Below the pieces are notes generated by a model. The model worked only from the letters and a program-made list of their open reading frames with translations. It was not told where the DNA came from and searched no databases. Source: Saussurea involucrata (Eukaryota; Streptophyta; Magnoliopsida; Asterales; Asteraceae). From it: a stretch of DNA of 64,000 bases. The DNA lies in the NCBI GenBank assembly GCA_033807775.1, contig CM066325.1, forward strand, positions 16,053,301 to 16,117,300, in the 5' to 3' direction. Of this stretch, positions 1-11,500 are shown in pieces. Each line of letters begins with the position of its first letter. Positions within the stretch are counted from its first letter, which is position 1. Made by a program: the position numbers and the translations under genes.

Positions 1-149
1 AATTTAAGATCAAAAGTTTTGGTAGTGTTCTTGATAAAAAAATCGGATTTTTAACCATCAAAACTTGTTGTTTTTGCATTGAAATCGATTGGATTAGTGT
101 TGCTTTTGTGTTTGGCATTGTTACTAATCTTCCAGGATCGATTTTGGGC

Positions 150-560
150 AACCCTAATCGAAAATTCGATCGATTTGAGCAAACAGTCGACTTTTCCGGA
201 TAAACCAGCCGACGTTTCCGGATAACTTCAAAGTGTCCGGACGTTTGTGTGATTTCCATCCGGGTAATTCCAATTCTTCCGGACACGTCTAAACCTTCCG
301 GGTAAGTACTGCATCCGGGTAAGTCTCTATTCCCTATACAATCCGGGTAACATTTGTCTCCGGAAACCCAGTGTTTCCGGACATATCTTATCCGGACAAT
401 CCATTGTACCCGGAAACTTCATTGTAACCGGAAATATCTTGTTTCAGTTTTCTATTCGGTAACTTAAGCCATCCGGTAACCTTGGTTATCCAGACAACTC
501 AAGTTATCCGGACTCTTCCTCTTATCCGGACATTTTTGTTTTTATTGATCTACTTGCATC
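150..560 (+). repeat. 5' leader array of CCGG motifs (copy A)
   Basis: The untranslated leader before gag contains over twenty occurrences of a short degenerate motif around TCCGGATAA / TCCGGACA / CCGGGTAA, irregularly spaced by roughly 10-25 bp. It is not a regular tandem repeat and has no ORF. Function unknown. The motif is rich in CCGG sites. Confidence 0.8.
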
Positions 561-735
561 AAATCTGATCCGGACACTTCCAGATCAGATCACTTATTTG
601 GATTCCTATCCAGTAAGTTCAGTTTAGTCCAATCACTCGTAGAACCTGCGTTAGGACATCACTCTTAGTACCTTGCGTTAGGTTTACACTCTGAATCGAT
701 CAACCCGTCTGACGATCACTCCGTTGCAACCAAAG

Positions 736-3700
736 ATGTCTACTTCTCGTGATGCTCTCGCAATTGGCACTGACACCAAGCCATCGAGTCTCTATCCGAA
801 CGAGTACAACCAATGGCGAGATAGGTTCATGATCTTCATAGAGTCCAAGGAAAACTATGAGTACATCAAGAGAGCTCTGGATAATGGCCCAATTCCCAAA
901 CCAATGAAGGACATAGCTACAACTTCAACTGCAGTAGCTCGACGTGAGGCCAAGACTCTTGCTGAAATGACTGAAGATGAAAGAGGCATGATTGAAGGCG
1001 AAAAGCATGCTAAGAGATATCTGGTTCAAGCCCTTCCCAACTCGACCTACACTGCCATCGACAGCTACAAAGACACGGCTAAAGGCGTGGGAGCGTGGTT
1101 GGCAATCAACTGAAGATAAATAGCGCAATAACCAAGTTTGATGGTTTCAAGCAGCGCAACGACGAAACTCTCACCCAGGCTTACGAACGTTTTTGCCAGT
1201 TCCTCAATGAACTGAACAAGAACAAGATCGTTCGTTCGAATACTGAAAACGCTCTCAAGTTTCTCAACAATCTACTGCCGGAATGGAAGGTGTATGCTTC
1301 TCATGTCAAACATAACCACCTGATAGAGAATATAAGCATCAACGAACTGTATGAGACACTTCTTCAAGACGAAGATGAAGTGAATGAGCTCCTAGGCGAG
1401 AAAAAGACTGAACCAAAGCCATCTGCCGATCCTATTGCTCTCATTTCCTCCAAGCAAGGAAAATCATCGGGAAGTCACTCCAGACGTGCTCCAAAGCAAA
1501 GTTCTTCTGAGTCAGAAGCTGAAGATAAGCAAGACAACGATTCTGATGATGAAACGGTTTCCGAATTCAAAAAGGCCATAGCTTTGCTTACCAAATCCTT
1601 CGAACAACAAAGGTACTACAAGAATCCTTCATCCAATAGTCAGCGCTACTCCACTTCCTCCAATAAGCGCCATGACTACAAAGACCGATACGAAGGAAAG
1701 AAGAAGGTCAGTGAGCAAGACAAGTCTGAGAAGAAGGGAAAGCCAGAGAAAGAAGAAGGGAAGAAGAGAGATGAACCCGTAAAGTGTTACAACTGCGGGA
1801 AACTTGGTCATTTTGCGAAGGATTGTCGCCAGCCAACAGTAAAGAACTCTCACTACTACGAGGCCAAGCTTGCATTGTCTCGTCAGAAGGAGGCTGGAGA
1901 AGCTATGTTTGCTGAGAACGACTACTGGTTGGAAAGATCTGATAATGAAGGCAATTTTGATGTTGCTGATGCCTTCATGGGATACCACTCCTCCGCCGAA
2001 GAAGAAACGACACCTACATGTCAGGTATGTGAACCTATCTTTTCAGAACTTTATGACCGAATGAAACCTCTTGCTGAACGGGTAGATTCCTTTAAGGCCA
2101 CCTCTAATGAACAACTGCTTGAGATTAGATCACTATCTGAAAAGCTAGATGTTCAAAAGAGAATAACTGAAAAATATAAGTCTGAAAATGCTAATCTAAA
2201 AGACAAATGCAAAAATCTTTCATTAGCACCTAAGGACTTAAGGGCCAAATTATCTGATCTTCAGTCTCAGTTTGATAAGTGCTTGAATGAGAAAGAAGAA
2301 ATTATTTATCAATGTTCTTCTCTTCAAATTCAACACAAGGAGTTTGTGACTAAAATCCTTGTTCTTGAAAACAAACTTCACAAAAGGGGTCAAACTGATC
2401 AAACCATTTTTTTGAACAAACCCAAAGAGTTCATGTACTTCAATAAAGAGTGGGGAATCGGATATGATAACCCACACTACTTAAAAAGGGAAGATATCAA
2501 GTCCCTACTCTGTATGATTTTGCTTGCTATGGATTAGATAAAAAGTATCCAGAGTACGCAATTCAATGGACTGGTCCTCTTGAACCAGAAAAGGAGGAGG
2601 AAACCGAGGAACATAAACGCACACAAAAACGAGGATTTCAACTTCCATTTTGCTATGAACCTTTAAACTACTCGTATCAAAAGGACAAAAAGTACCTTTC
2701 CAATGACTACTTCGACCCCTACAACGTAGCTACACCCAAGGATTCCTCCAAAAAGGATGAGGACCTAGCACCTGCAACCAAGACTGAGACGGATGAGTTT
2801 AAACTCTATGTTCCCCTTCTCATCTTGGAAGCAAAGATAGTCGAGTTGGAGGAGTCCATTGAGAAAGAAAGGTGAAGGATTCAAATGGAAAAACAAGTCT
2901 TACTTACAAAGCTTGAGAATCTACAACCGGTCAAAACCGAAGTTGTGTCTGGTGAAGGACAGGAAATCCTTCGGAGTGAAATCAATCGACTCACATCACA
3001 ACTGTCTGCCTTGGCAACAGAAAAGATGGAAGAGTACACGAGAAATGGTCAGCTTCAAGAGCAAATTGACCAACTGCTATCTGACAAGAAGATTTCACCC
3101 GAACCTTCCTCAAATTCATCCGACACATCTTCGTGCAAAGCTTTCTTAGGCAAGATTTCTAGTACACAAGACGGTCAAGATTCTCAAGACGAGAGTGTTT
3201 TAAGGAATTTGAACTCTGAATTTTTCTTAGCTTTTGCACCAAATTCCCCAAAGCACACAAGCACAGAGAGTTCCTCGCCTTCCTCGCCTGATCCAAGTCC
3301 AGTACTTCCCGAGATAAATTTTTCTGAGTACATGAACTCCGAAGGTAACTGTGAAAAAGAGTTTGAGTCGTTCCCCTTCGACAAACCTCTTCCAAGTCAC
3401 ACTGATTTTCTGTCCCCAGTGGTAAATCGTCCGGTCAATTTTCAAAAGGGTACATGTTCTACCACTAAGGCCCCAGCCGTGATTGAGATTCCTAAATCTA
3501 AACCTGTTTCTCAAAACCAATCACAGCCAAGGCAAAAGACCGAGCGATTGCCTGTTAAAACTCCTGTTTCTTCAAAAGTCACTGACCATTTTGTCCCTGT
3601 TGTTTCGGATAAAACCGGTCGCGCTAAATAAGAAAAACCAAAGTGGCTAAAGAAGGAATCTGTCGAGGATGTTGCACCAAAGTCGTTCAATACTGGGTTT

Positions 3701-4243
3701 TACCCTAGAATGAACAAAAACGATTGTGCCTGGAATCATAGGAATGTTTTTGTTAAAAGAGATGTTAATTTTCCTATGAAAATTTACTCCACTCAACAAT
3801 TGATTCAATTATCGCACGATTGTTTGTGTTGTTCTAGTTGTGGTTGGAATGACTTTGATGATATTAACAACAATGATTGGTTTGGGTCATATCATATATA
3901 TAATCATACACCCAAACGCAGACCTCGTAAGAACAAAAAGAAGTCCAAATCTAAACGGGGTCCCTAATCAGAGGTTAAACCAAAGGAAGTGAGGAAACCT
4001 AATTCCAAACAGGTTCCTCCTACTGAAGCAAAACCAACACCAAAGAGGCAACCTGCTGAAAATCCTGTTCCTCTACAAGGTGTAAAACCTACACCAAGGA
4101 GGCAACCTGTGCCAAAACCAGTTTCCGCAAACGGTGCACAACCTGCACCTAAGGGGAAAGCTGTGTCAAAGCAAGTTCCTCCAAGAGGTGCCAAACCTAA
4201 CCCTCCAGGACCCAGGCAAATCTGGGTACCCAAGGTCCGCTAA
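736..4243 (+). pseudogene. Gag-like polyprotein, frameshifted (copy A)
   Basis: The natural start is the ATG at 736 (protein begins MSTSRDALAIG), just after a TTG in frame. Compared with copy B it has a 28-nt deletion after 1086, which shifts the frame, and a one-base loss in the A-run near 2482, which ends the second reading frame at 2537. Reading resumes at 2885-3631 and 3710-3967, with stops at 3629 (TAA where copy B has CAA) and 3965. The CCHC knuckle CYNCGKLGHFAKDC lies near 1787-1828. Role by family: the capsid/nucleocapsid protein that packages element RNA. This copy cannot make the full protein. Confidence 0.85.
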
Positions 4244-4400
4244 ACTTGTTTTGCAGGACGGTCATGTGTTGTTCTTACACTCTGAATGCTCCACGCACAT
4301 GACCGGCAGGAGGGAGCTGCTCACGATCTACAAAGAACAATATTGCAAAGACGTGAGGTTTGTCTATACCTGTGCTTTCACGAGCTGCTCATGTGTTTAG
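4244..4400 (+). pseudogene. Degenerate Copia protease start (copy A)
   Basis: Immediately after the gag stop another frame encodes HSECSTHMTGRRELLTIYKE. This aligns with the Copia aspartic-protease active-site neighbourhood, whose family form is D-S-G-C-S-x-H-M-T-G. Here the catalytic Asp is His and the Gly is Glu, so it would be inactive. The similarity stops at about VRFV. The following sequence is the PPT-motif array instead of the rest of protease, integrase and reverse transcriptase. This marks the left edge of an internal pol deletion shared by both copies. Confidence 0.7.
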
Positions 4401-5240
4401 GGGGAGCATGATCAGCCATCAGGTAAGGTTACTCTACTATTGAGGGGGAGCGTCACACACAATTTTTACTTAAAAATGTTAAAAAGTTTTTTTTTGTGTG
4501 GATACTCCCGTGTGGATTTCAACTACTGTTCATCATTTAAGGGGGAACGACACAAATTTTTCGTTAAATGTTTAAAGTTTTTGTGTGTCAGACTCTCCAT
4601 TGAACATCCCTATACACTATCCGAGGGGGAGCAAGTTTCTCCCCATTCTCAGTTTGAGGGGGAGCGAGAGATCCATTTTTTCAAAATCCTACAGGTTTCA
4701 TCTCTTTAAAAAATGGAATTATTCTTTAAAGTGTAAAAGTGTCCAGACACCCATCAGTCCGGATGACTTTCCAGGCCGGATGGGTATCCGGGTAGGACTA
4801 TCCAGAATCCCTACTCTGTCCGGAAACACCCTTTGTCTGGATACTTGGTTTTGACCGGAAAAGTTTTCCATTCCATCCTCTTTCGTCCGGACACCTTTTG
4901 TCCGGATACCTGTGTTGTCCGGAATGTCTTGCAATCTCATTATTATGTCCGGACGCCCCTGCTATTTTCAGTCCTGTACCTGTTTCATCACTGTCAGTCC
5001 TCAATTTGTCTCAAATTGAGCCTACTAATGCAAAGGTACGCACCGACACTTGTTCCTCCGTCTCAGTTACTAACTGTGCTTTGTCTTTTAACAGACATTC
5101 CATGGCGGATCAACAACCTCAATCCGAGGGGAAGCGTCACACTGTATTTCTTACAAAGTCTAAATATTTTTTCTTGTGTTGATATCACTCTCACTCCGAG
5201 GGGGAGCAAGTCAATCCCCATGTATGTTTTGAGGGGGAGC
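4399..5240 (+). repeat. Array of eight internal PPT-like motifs (copy A)
   Basis: GAGGGGGAGC or a one- or two-base variant occurs at 4399, 4442, 4539, 4623, 4656, 5126, 5198 and 5231. Text around them is partly repeated: a GCGTCACAC block with a T-rich stretch ending TTGTGTGGA or TTGTGTTGA, then CCGAGGGGGAGCAAGT, then TTTGAGGGGGAGC. This indicates duplication of a module of roughly 100-200 bp. The tracts resemble the plus-strand primer before the 3' LTR (7788-7798). Multiple PPTs are documented in Sireviruses. Confidence 0.75.
4738..4962 (+). repeat. Second CCGG-motif cluster inside the element (copy A)
   Basis: About twelve GTCCGGA / TCCGGAT / CCGGGTA motifs lie between the PPT-like tracts at 4656 and 5126. 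The motif type is the same as in the 5' leader. There is no convincing ORF; the open frames across it are low-complexity artefacts. Confidence 0.7.
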
Positions 5241-5366
5241 AGCATAATATCCGTGCTATGCATATGCCTGAAACCCTACATGTGATAGCATATAGACGAG
5301 CGTTAGGGAATCCCATGGTCCAGCCAGCGCCGGAGGGACCTTCCCCTGGACATAGAACATGTAAGA

Positions 5367-7754
5367 ATGAGGGAGTTAAGTTCGAAAGCGAACCAAGAAA
5401 GATCGAGCCGTAAAGATAAAGAGGCTCATGAGCGAACCCAACCGAGTGATATCCGGGTCGCCACATCTGCTATCCTGTCTCATGAATTGGGACAGGGTAT
5501 TGAAGTAGCCTCCGTGGACCCAGTGGAGCAATTGCACGACCTCCTCAGCCACTCATCCGTCTCTCAAAAGACGGATGTTTCAGTCTTGCACGGGGATATA
5601 GCACAACTTCCACTGGTCCCTCATTTGGAGGGTTCTGGTGTTGAAACAAGAGACCAGCCTCCCCCCGGTCTCACCTTCATTTCGTGCACAATCGAGTCTA
5701 GCGCCTTTCGATATTGAACATCCTTCGGCTAGGACACTCGAAGCGAAGCAACACCAAGTCGAGACTCTTCGTGACTCGACCGGAACCACCGTAGTGTCTT
5801 CACCTCTAGGTGGAACACAAGGATCGGCGGGAAATCCTACCACACTTACCACTTTGCCAACTGTGAACGTAGGTGGCTCTGCCTCCGTGGCAGATGCCTC
5901 AACGGGAAATCTAAGTGATCCCGGCGTTACTTTACCCGACTTTGTGTCACAAGGGTCCCTGGACAGCGCCCTCAAGGCTGTCCGCGAGGCAATGGAGCAG
6001 CACGTTGCTGATCAGCTCAAGCGCCTGGTCAAAGGTAAAGGGCATCTCGTCGATATTGAAACCGCACCTGTTCGTCCAACGATTCAACCACAACCTATCT
6101 ATTCGGTGGACACCCTGAAGACGATGCTATTGGCCCAACTGCTCCAGGAATCAGAAACAACCGCCTCTACCGAAGCAGACCTGATCTCAGTTCTCCGATC
6201 ATAGGTCAATGCTCCATCTTCATCTGTTACATCTCGCCTTGACTCTATTGACTCGACCCTCAAGGACTACAACAAAGCGCTCACCACGCTATCTGAGAGG
6301 GTCCGCTCACTCGAAGACACATGTAAGAGTCAAGCCGGCGGTTTGAAACGTAAGCACGATGACCAGGATGATCCTGATCACCGTGAGAGGGAGAAACGAC
6401 AACGTCAAACCGAGACCGCCCAGATCCTCACTGCTGAAACTACAACTGTGGTTCAACCGGAACCTTCTACTACGGCTACCACAACCGGAACAAATCCTGA
6501 AGCCGAGTTACCTTTAGCAGAAATGGTGATTGATATGGATATATCAGATGATGAAGCCCCGACGGTTGAAAAGCCCGAGGGTTCAACACAGGAACTGATC
6601 GACCTTGATTCATCAGCAAGACCTCTACTGAATATGATCGATCTAGACTGTGAAGCCAGCCCGGAGACAGAAGATGCATGGTACGAAAAAGCTTCCAGTG
6701 CTGTAAATCTCCAGGTAAATTTGGTCTTCCCAACTGATGAAGACGACAACATCGATTATGATCAGTTCCTGCTCCAGAACCTTTATGGTTCGTCACCCGT
6801 TCACTACGCTCAACCCACCGGAACGTCAACAAGACCCGAAACCTCAACTGCCAATATTTCGACAACTCCCCGACAAATGACAGCTTCTGATCTTCCTCCC
6901 CCTCCTCAACAACAACAAATCTGCTGGGAGAAGATCATGGTACTTATCCCTCATTTGGAGGAATCTTTGAAGAAGCTGTTCGTCAACAAGCTTCGCCCGA
7001 TCGAGCCGAACTTTTGCCTTGGGATTTATAACCTCAATCCCGAATACCAACGGCGATATATCAGCACAATGCAGCGGTGTCTTCCAGTCAACCAAGTCAG
7101 AACCAAACTTCGGATCACAGAGGTAATCAGTATCTATTCAAGACGCATTATGAGGATCGTCTACCCAGTATTCACTGTCCGACGTGAAGATGGGAATGAA
7201 TGGAAATTCTCTGAAGCCGACTTCCAGCACCTCCGACCGTTCGACTACCTGGCTATTCTGAAAGACCTTCGTCGAAGAACCATCCGACCGCTTGAAGTTA
7301 CAAAGGCACTCGAAGCTGTTCGTCGATACCTGGTCCGTACCATTATGATGTCATATCTAACGGACTTTCAAATGGCTGTCGAGAACAGGGCAAAGAAGGT
7401 AAATCTGATCAAGCCGAATCTGAAAGCACCTGAGTTAAATATGTATCCCGAGAATGCTATGCTTCTGAACCTGAATTCGGGATTGTTTATCTCAACGAAC
7501 TGAACGAAAAGAAGTTTCTGCGTTTCAGTCAGGTAGACAGATTTTGTGACGGCACGCTTCTAAAGGTCAGAGATGCTCTTCGAAAGATTATTCAGCACGA
7601 GTCTGAGAATCCGAAGCGATCGTATGTTCCGAATTCGAATGAAGTAACTGCTCGGAATGCCTTGGAAATAGTTAAAGATCGCATCGACTACCGCCGTGCA
7701 ATCAGATGGTTCGAGGTACACTTCGCGCTTCGCAAAAGATATGTCTTCAACTAG
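5367..7754 (+). pseudogene. Env-position ORF of the Sirevirus-like element (copy A)
   Basis: A broken reading frame runs from the ATG at 5367. An extra C in the C-run near 5660 shifts frame relative to copy B. Reading then continues 5638-6204 (TAG), 6343-7503 (TGA), and in another frame from about 7450 to a TAG at 7752-7754. The middle part is acidic with PQ-rich linkers. The last third holds REDGNEWKF and, after the frameshift, FCDGTLLKVRDAL, which I recognise as the conserved tail of ORFs found 3' of polymerase in many plant Copia elements. No signal peptide or membrane segment is visible, so 'env' is positional only. Function unknown. Confidence 0.7.
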
Positions 7755-7787
7755 AGAGATCTAGAGCGCCAACTCGAACTTCAAATC

Positions 7788-7798
7788 AAAGGGGGAGA
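7788..7798 (+). other. Terminal polypurine tract (copy A)
   Basis: AAAGGGGGAGA lies one base short of the LTR start TGTTAGGG. This is the expected plus-strand primer position. Confidence 0.8.
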
Positions 7799-7799
7799 T

Positions 7800-8080
7800 T
7801 GTTAGGGCAGGTTTTATAGTTGATTTAAAGTTCAAGGGTTGATTTGTATTAATTCATTTTGAGCCTTATTAGTGAACGGGTCGTGGCCTTGCTAGCCACG
7901 GGCCCATAGTATTTAATGTAAGATTAGCTTGGAAAAACAAGCTGATCATCCTTTTAGCTTTCTATTCGTATTGTAAACATTCTCTCTGAAAGTTAATGAA
8001 AGGGATGGCAGTTGGAAATCATTGTTCTTATTGATTAATATTACTGATTTCTTATTTGTTGCACGGATCTGGTTCTATCA
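7800..8080 (+). repeat. 3' LTR, first of a tandem pair (copy A)
   Basis: A 281-bp LTR starting TGTTAGGGCAGG and ending GGTTCTATCA, nearly identical to the 5' LTR at 29521-29802. It is followed by only two bases (AT) and then a second LTR. Confidence 0.9.
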
Positions 8081-8082
8081 AT

Positions 8083-8363
8083 TGGTAGGACAGGTTTTAT
8101 AGTTGATTTAAAGTTCAAGGGTTGATTTGTATTAATTCATTTTGAGCCTTATTAGTGAACGGGCCGTGGCCTTGCTAGCCATGGGCCCATAGTATTTAAT
8201 GTAAGATTAGCTTGGAAAAACAAGCTGATCATCTTTTTAGCTTTCTATTCGTATTGTAAACATTCTCTCTGAAAGTTAATGAAAGGGATGACAGTTGGAA
8301 ATCATTGTTCTTATTGATTAATATTACTGATTTCTTATTTGTTGCACGGATCTGGTTCTATCA
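8083..8363 (+). repeat. Extra tandem LTR (copy A)
   Basis: A second 281-bp LTR whose first bases are TGGTAGGACAGG instead of TGTTAGGGCAGG. AT-TGGTA reproduces the start of the primer-binding site, so the junction looks like a fusion at PBS/LTR microhomology. It ends TTCTATCA before the target duplication TCCTT. Confidence 0.85.
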
Positions 8364-8482
8364 TCCTTCGTTGTTATTCTTTTGCTTACTTTGAAAGTAG
8401 TTGTTTCAACAATAGGCTCCACAAATTTTTTAGAGTCAATCTACATACTACTTTAATATTAATATATGACATACCACTAAGA

Positions 8483-8595
8483 CTATGTTTGGCAAACTAG
8501 CTGATAAGGTAGCTAGTAGTTGATAAGCTAGCTGATAGCTGATAAGCTAGATGTTAACTCATAAGCTAGTTGGTAGCTGATAAGCTAGCTGATGA
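8483..8595 (+). repeat. Left part of interrupted AT-rich MITE with short tandem repeats (copy A)
   Basis: Begins CTATGTTTGGCAAACTAGCTGATAA, then repeats TGATAAGCTAGC-type units about six times. It is cut at GATGA by the LTR insertion at 8596-12102 and continues at 12103. The same terminal sequence occurs inverted near 60250-60290. Confidence 0.6.
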
Positions 8596-11500
8596 TGTAA
8601 CAACCCACTCTAAAATAAAGCATACATAGCATTTAATGTAAAGCATTTCAATGAAAGGGGTCCTAAAATTTCATTACACCTGTCTCAAAACTTAGGTTAG
8701 CGGAAGCAACCTATACACAACTGAGAATATTACTGGTTTCTAAAAGTAAAAGTGGCACTGTCTCTAGCAGCATCCGAACTCTAATCCTGTTCTGCTCACT
8801 TACCAGAGCCTCCTACTATCTGCTTACCTGAAAATGTTTAGTTTGGAAAATGCGAGGGCTAGACCATGAGGTCTAGTGAGCTCCCTCAAACGACAGTTCT
8901 CAAAGCACTTTAAAACAGTTTATAAATATCAAAGCAACTTCACATAAAACTTTCACGGAAAATTCCGCTCCCGTAAATGACACCATGAAGTCACTCAAGA
9001 GTGACAACGAGTCAGTCTCACGCTGCCTTACTGGGTCACTCCCTCCCATGGCATAAATGGAACACCCCTCCGGCATGAGCACTGGCGGGCCTACCCCCGA
9101 CTTAGCCAATTTACGTCTCCCACAATGTATGCATACATCTCATATAAACTTTCAAACAAGTAAGATCATGTAAATAAACATGGCATTTCTACTCATTCAC
9201 TTTCTTTGGAAAACACGTTTAAAGCACGTATTTTTAGTTAGAAAAACTCATCTCGCGCTTTAACAATTTCTTCTCGCGAAAACTTCAAATTTTACGGTGA
9301 ACACCTTGGATATTACAAGAATAAGAATTGTGAGTCTTGAGTTAACCTTAGTCCACCCTGAACAGTTCTCTACTGGGTCTCAATTTCGGATTCGGCCCAC
9401 TCCGGGACTTAACACGGATTCCGAATCCTATATGGATTCTAGATCCATTACCGACCCAACTTATATTCCGGATCCCATTTGTGGATTCCGGATTCCCTTC
9501 GACTCAAACTACATTCCGGATCCCTTTTGTGGATTCCGGATCTAAAATCGATCCAAGTCAATTCCGGAACTGTTCCGGATCTAACCCCATTCCGGGTTCA
9601 TTCCGGATTCAACTCTATTCCGGGTTCATTCCGGATTCAATTCCATGTTCCGGTCCCGGTCTTTTCGGATCCCGCATACCAGAACCACAATCCGTACTAT
9701 CTAACTCCGGACTCCAAAATGTTCGGACTAGGAGAAATGACGCTGCTACTAACTTCCAGGAATCCCAAAGGCTCCCTTAAATCATCGATTTTGTAACAAT
9801 CCACACCAAACATACAAGCCAGAAGCTACATCTTTAATTAATAACTCCATAAACGGCTCAACATAGTCACACTATCAAGATTACAGATTGGGTTTGCGGA
9901 AATAACCCTAACTACAGCTGAGAACATAACTATAAAACAAAAGGGAAGTCTTCTAATCCTTCTATACGCAACCTCCGCCTCACGCCCTGCCAACTTCTAA
10001 GCAAGCTTTCGACTACCTGCTTACCTGAAAAGGTTTTAGTTTTGAAAAGCGAGGGTTAGACCATGAGGTCTAGTGAGTTCCCTCCACACCAGGTCACACC
10101 ATAAACATCATAATTTATAAAAATAGTTATGAAAGAGTTTATACAATCATAACAAGCACACTTAAAATGATATGCACACAATAACACATGCTACTGGCAC
10201 ACGCTATAGTCACACACACTGTGACAGCGCAATAGAGCACACACGCTATAGTCACACACACCGTGACATCGCAATAGGGCACACACCGCCCATATATGAA
10301 ACAAATTCATATATAACTATTATGGGACACACCCCCCATTTCACACCAAAGCCAGAGCATGTTCACACACATTTAAGTCACACATTTTGCCACACTCTTA
10401 CTCTTCGCTTCGTAATAAAAAGCAGTTGAAAATCACGCAATTAGATACATATATCAACGATCACACTTGTATAAAATTTAGGTTTAGAAAGACTCACGTG
10501 GAGTCTTGATTAGAAATTCTTACTCGCACCGATCGTCCCTACTCGCCCCTACAATTTAAACCCAACACACATACCAGGTAAGACACACTGGATTCTACTG
10601 AATTTTACTAACTTGAAATGTCTTAGCCGAAAAATATCGGATCCTAAGCCTCGGAGCCAAAAATCAAATTCCGGATCCATTAAACAATACCGGATCCTCA
10701 CGGCCCAATACCACACTCCGGATCTTAAATAAAAATATGGATCCACATAATGATTAGGCCAAATTTAATAAATTCCGGTTCATTTAATTTGATTTCGGAC
10801 TCACGACCCAAATTAATGAATTCCGGGTCTGTTAGGCCCACAGACAATTTCCGGATCTCCACATAAATTCCGGATTTGTTAGGCCCAAAGGAATTAATTT
10901 CGGTTCTCTTTCAATCAACACCGGATCTCTTTTTCTTAGCCCATTTCCGGATCTTCAGTTTAGTCCACTTCCGGTCCGTGGCATGAGTCCAAGTTCCGGA
11001 TCCTATTTACTTAATCCAAATTCCGGTTCTATGTCAATGAGGCCCAAATTCCGGAACATTATTATTAAATGAATTCCGGTTCCTTAGTGGACTTCCGGAT
11101 TCAACATACCGGAACCATTAAATAAATATCGGATCTCTTTTGATTCCGGATCGCATCGAGTTTTTTTTATTCCGGATCCTGATATATTCCGGAATCTCGT
11201 AATATAGCGATGCGATACTAATTATCATTAGGACTTAAAATTTATCCATTTCAATCGATTACTTAGCCCCTCTCCCAACAAAACAATTATTCCAACTCTA
11301 TTAGTCATTTTGTTAAGATTGTTAAGCTATAATCAGTACTCTTATGAGTCGATCACTTTACCAGTAGAATGTCCAAAATAAGGACTAGAATTAGGGATTA
11401 CCTGCTAGAAACGATGAAGAATCAGGTTCCACTTCTCTTTCCTCTTCCAGGTTTGATGATTGATGAATTTCTTCTCCAATGCACTTGAACAATTCTTCCC

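Larger units (their letters stand above)
1..8363 (+). mobile_element. Sirevirus-like Copia element, pol-less (copy A, 5' end outside window)
   Basis: The window opens inside the 5' leader. It then shows a gag-type ORF with a CCHC knuckle, a degenerate protease start, eight GAGGGGGAGC-like tracts, an env-position ORF, a polypurine tract and two near-identical 281-bp LTRs. The 5-bp duplication TCCTT follows the last LTR at 8364-8368. No integrase, reverse transcriptase or RNase H sequence lies between the protease stub and the env-position ORF. A gag with coiled coil, multiple PPTs and an extra 3' ORF are traits described for the Sirevirus (Maximus) lineage of Ty1/copia; assignment to that clade is inference. 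Confidence 0.8.

Noticed and set aside
150..560. CRISPR-like array of short repeats in the leader
   Set aside because: Repeat cores are only 6-9 bp and degenerate, spacing is irregular, and the context is a plant retroelement leader.
4833..5466. Several 65-150-codon ORFs on both strands between PPT motifs
   Set aside because: Mutually overlapping frames across repeats with no domain; the same in both copies through duplication.
5367..7754. A true retroviral envelope gene
   Set aside because: No signal peptide, membrane segment or glycoprotein-like cysteine pattern is visible; only the position matches the env-like ORF of Sireviruses.
9297..9796. Overlapping ORFs with IPDPICGFRIP and SGSNPIPGSFRIQ patterns
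   Set aside because: Produced by the CCGG-motif cluster in the solo LTR; conserved in A and B only because of the recent duplication.
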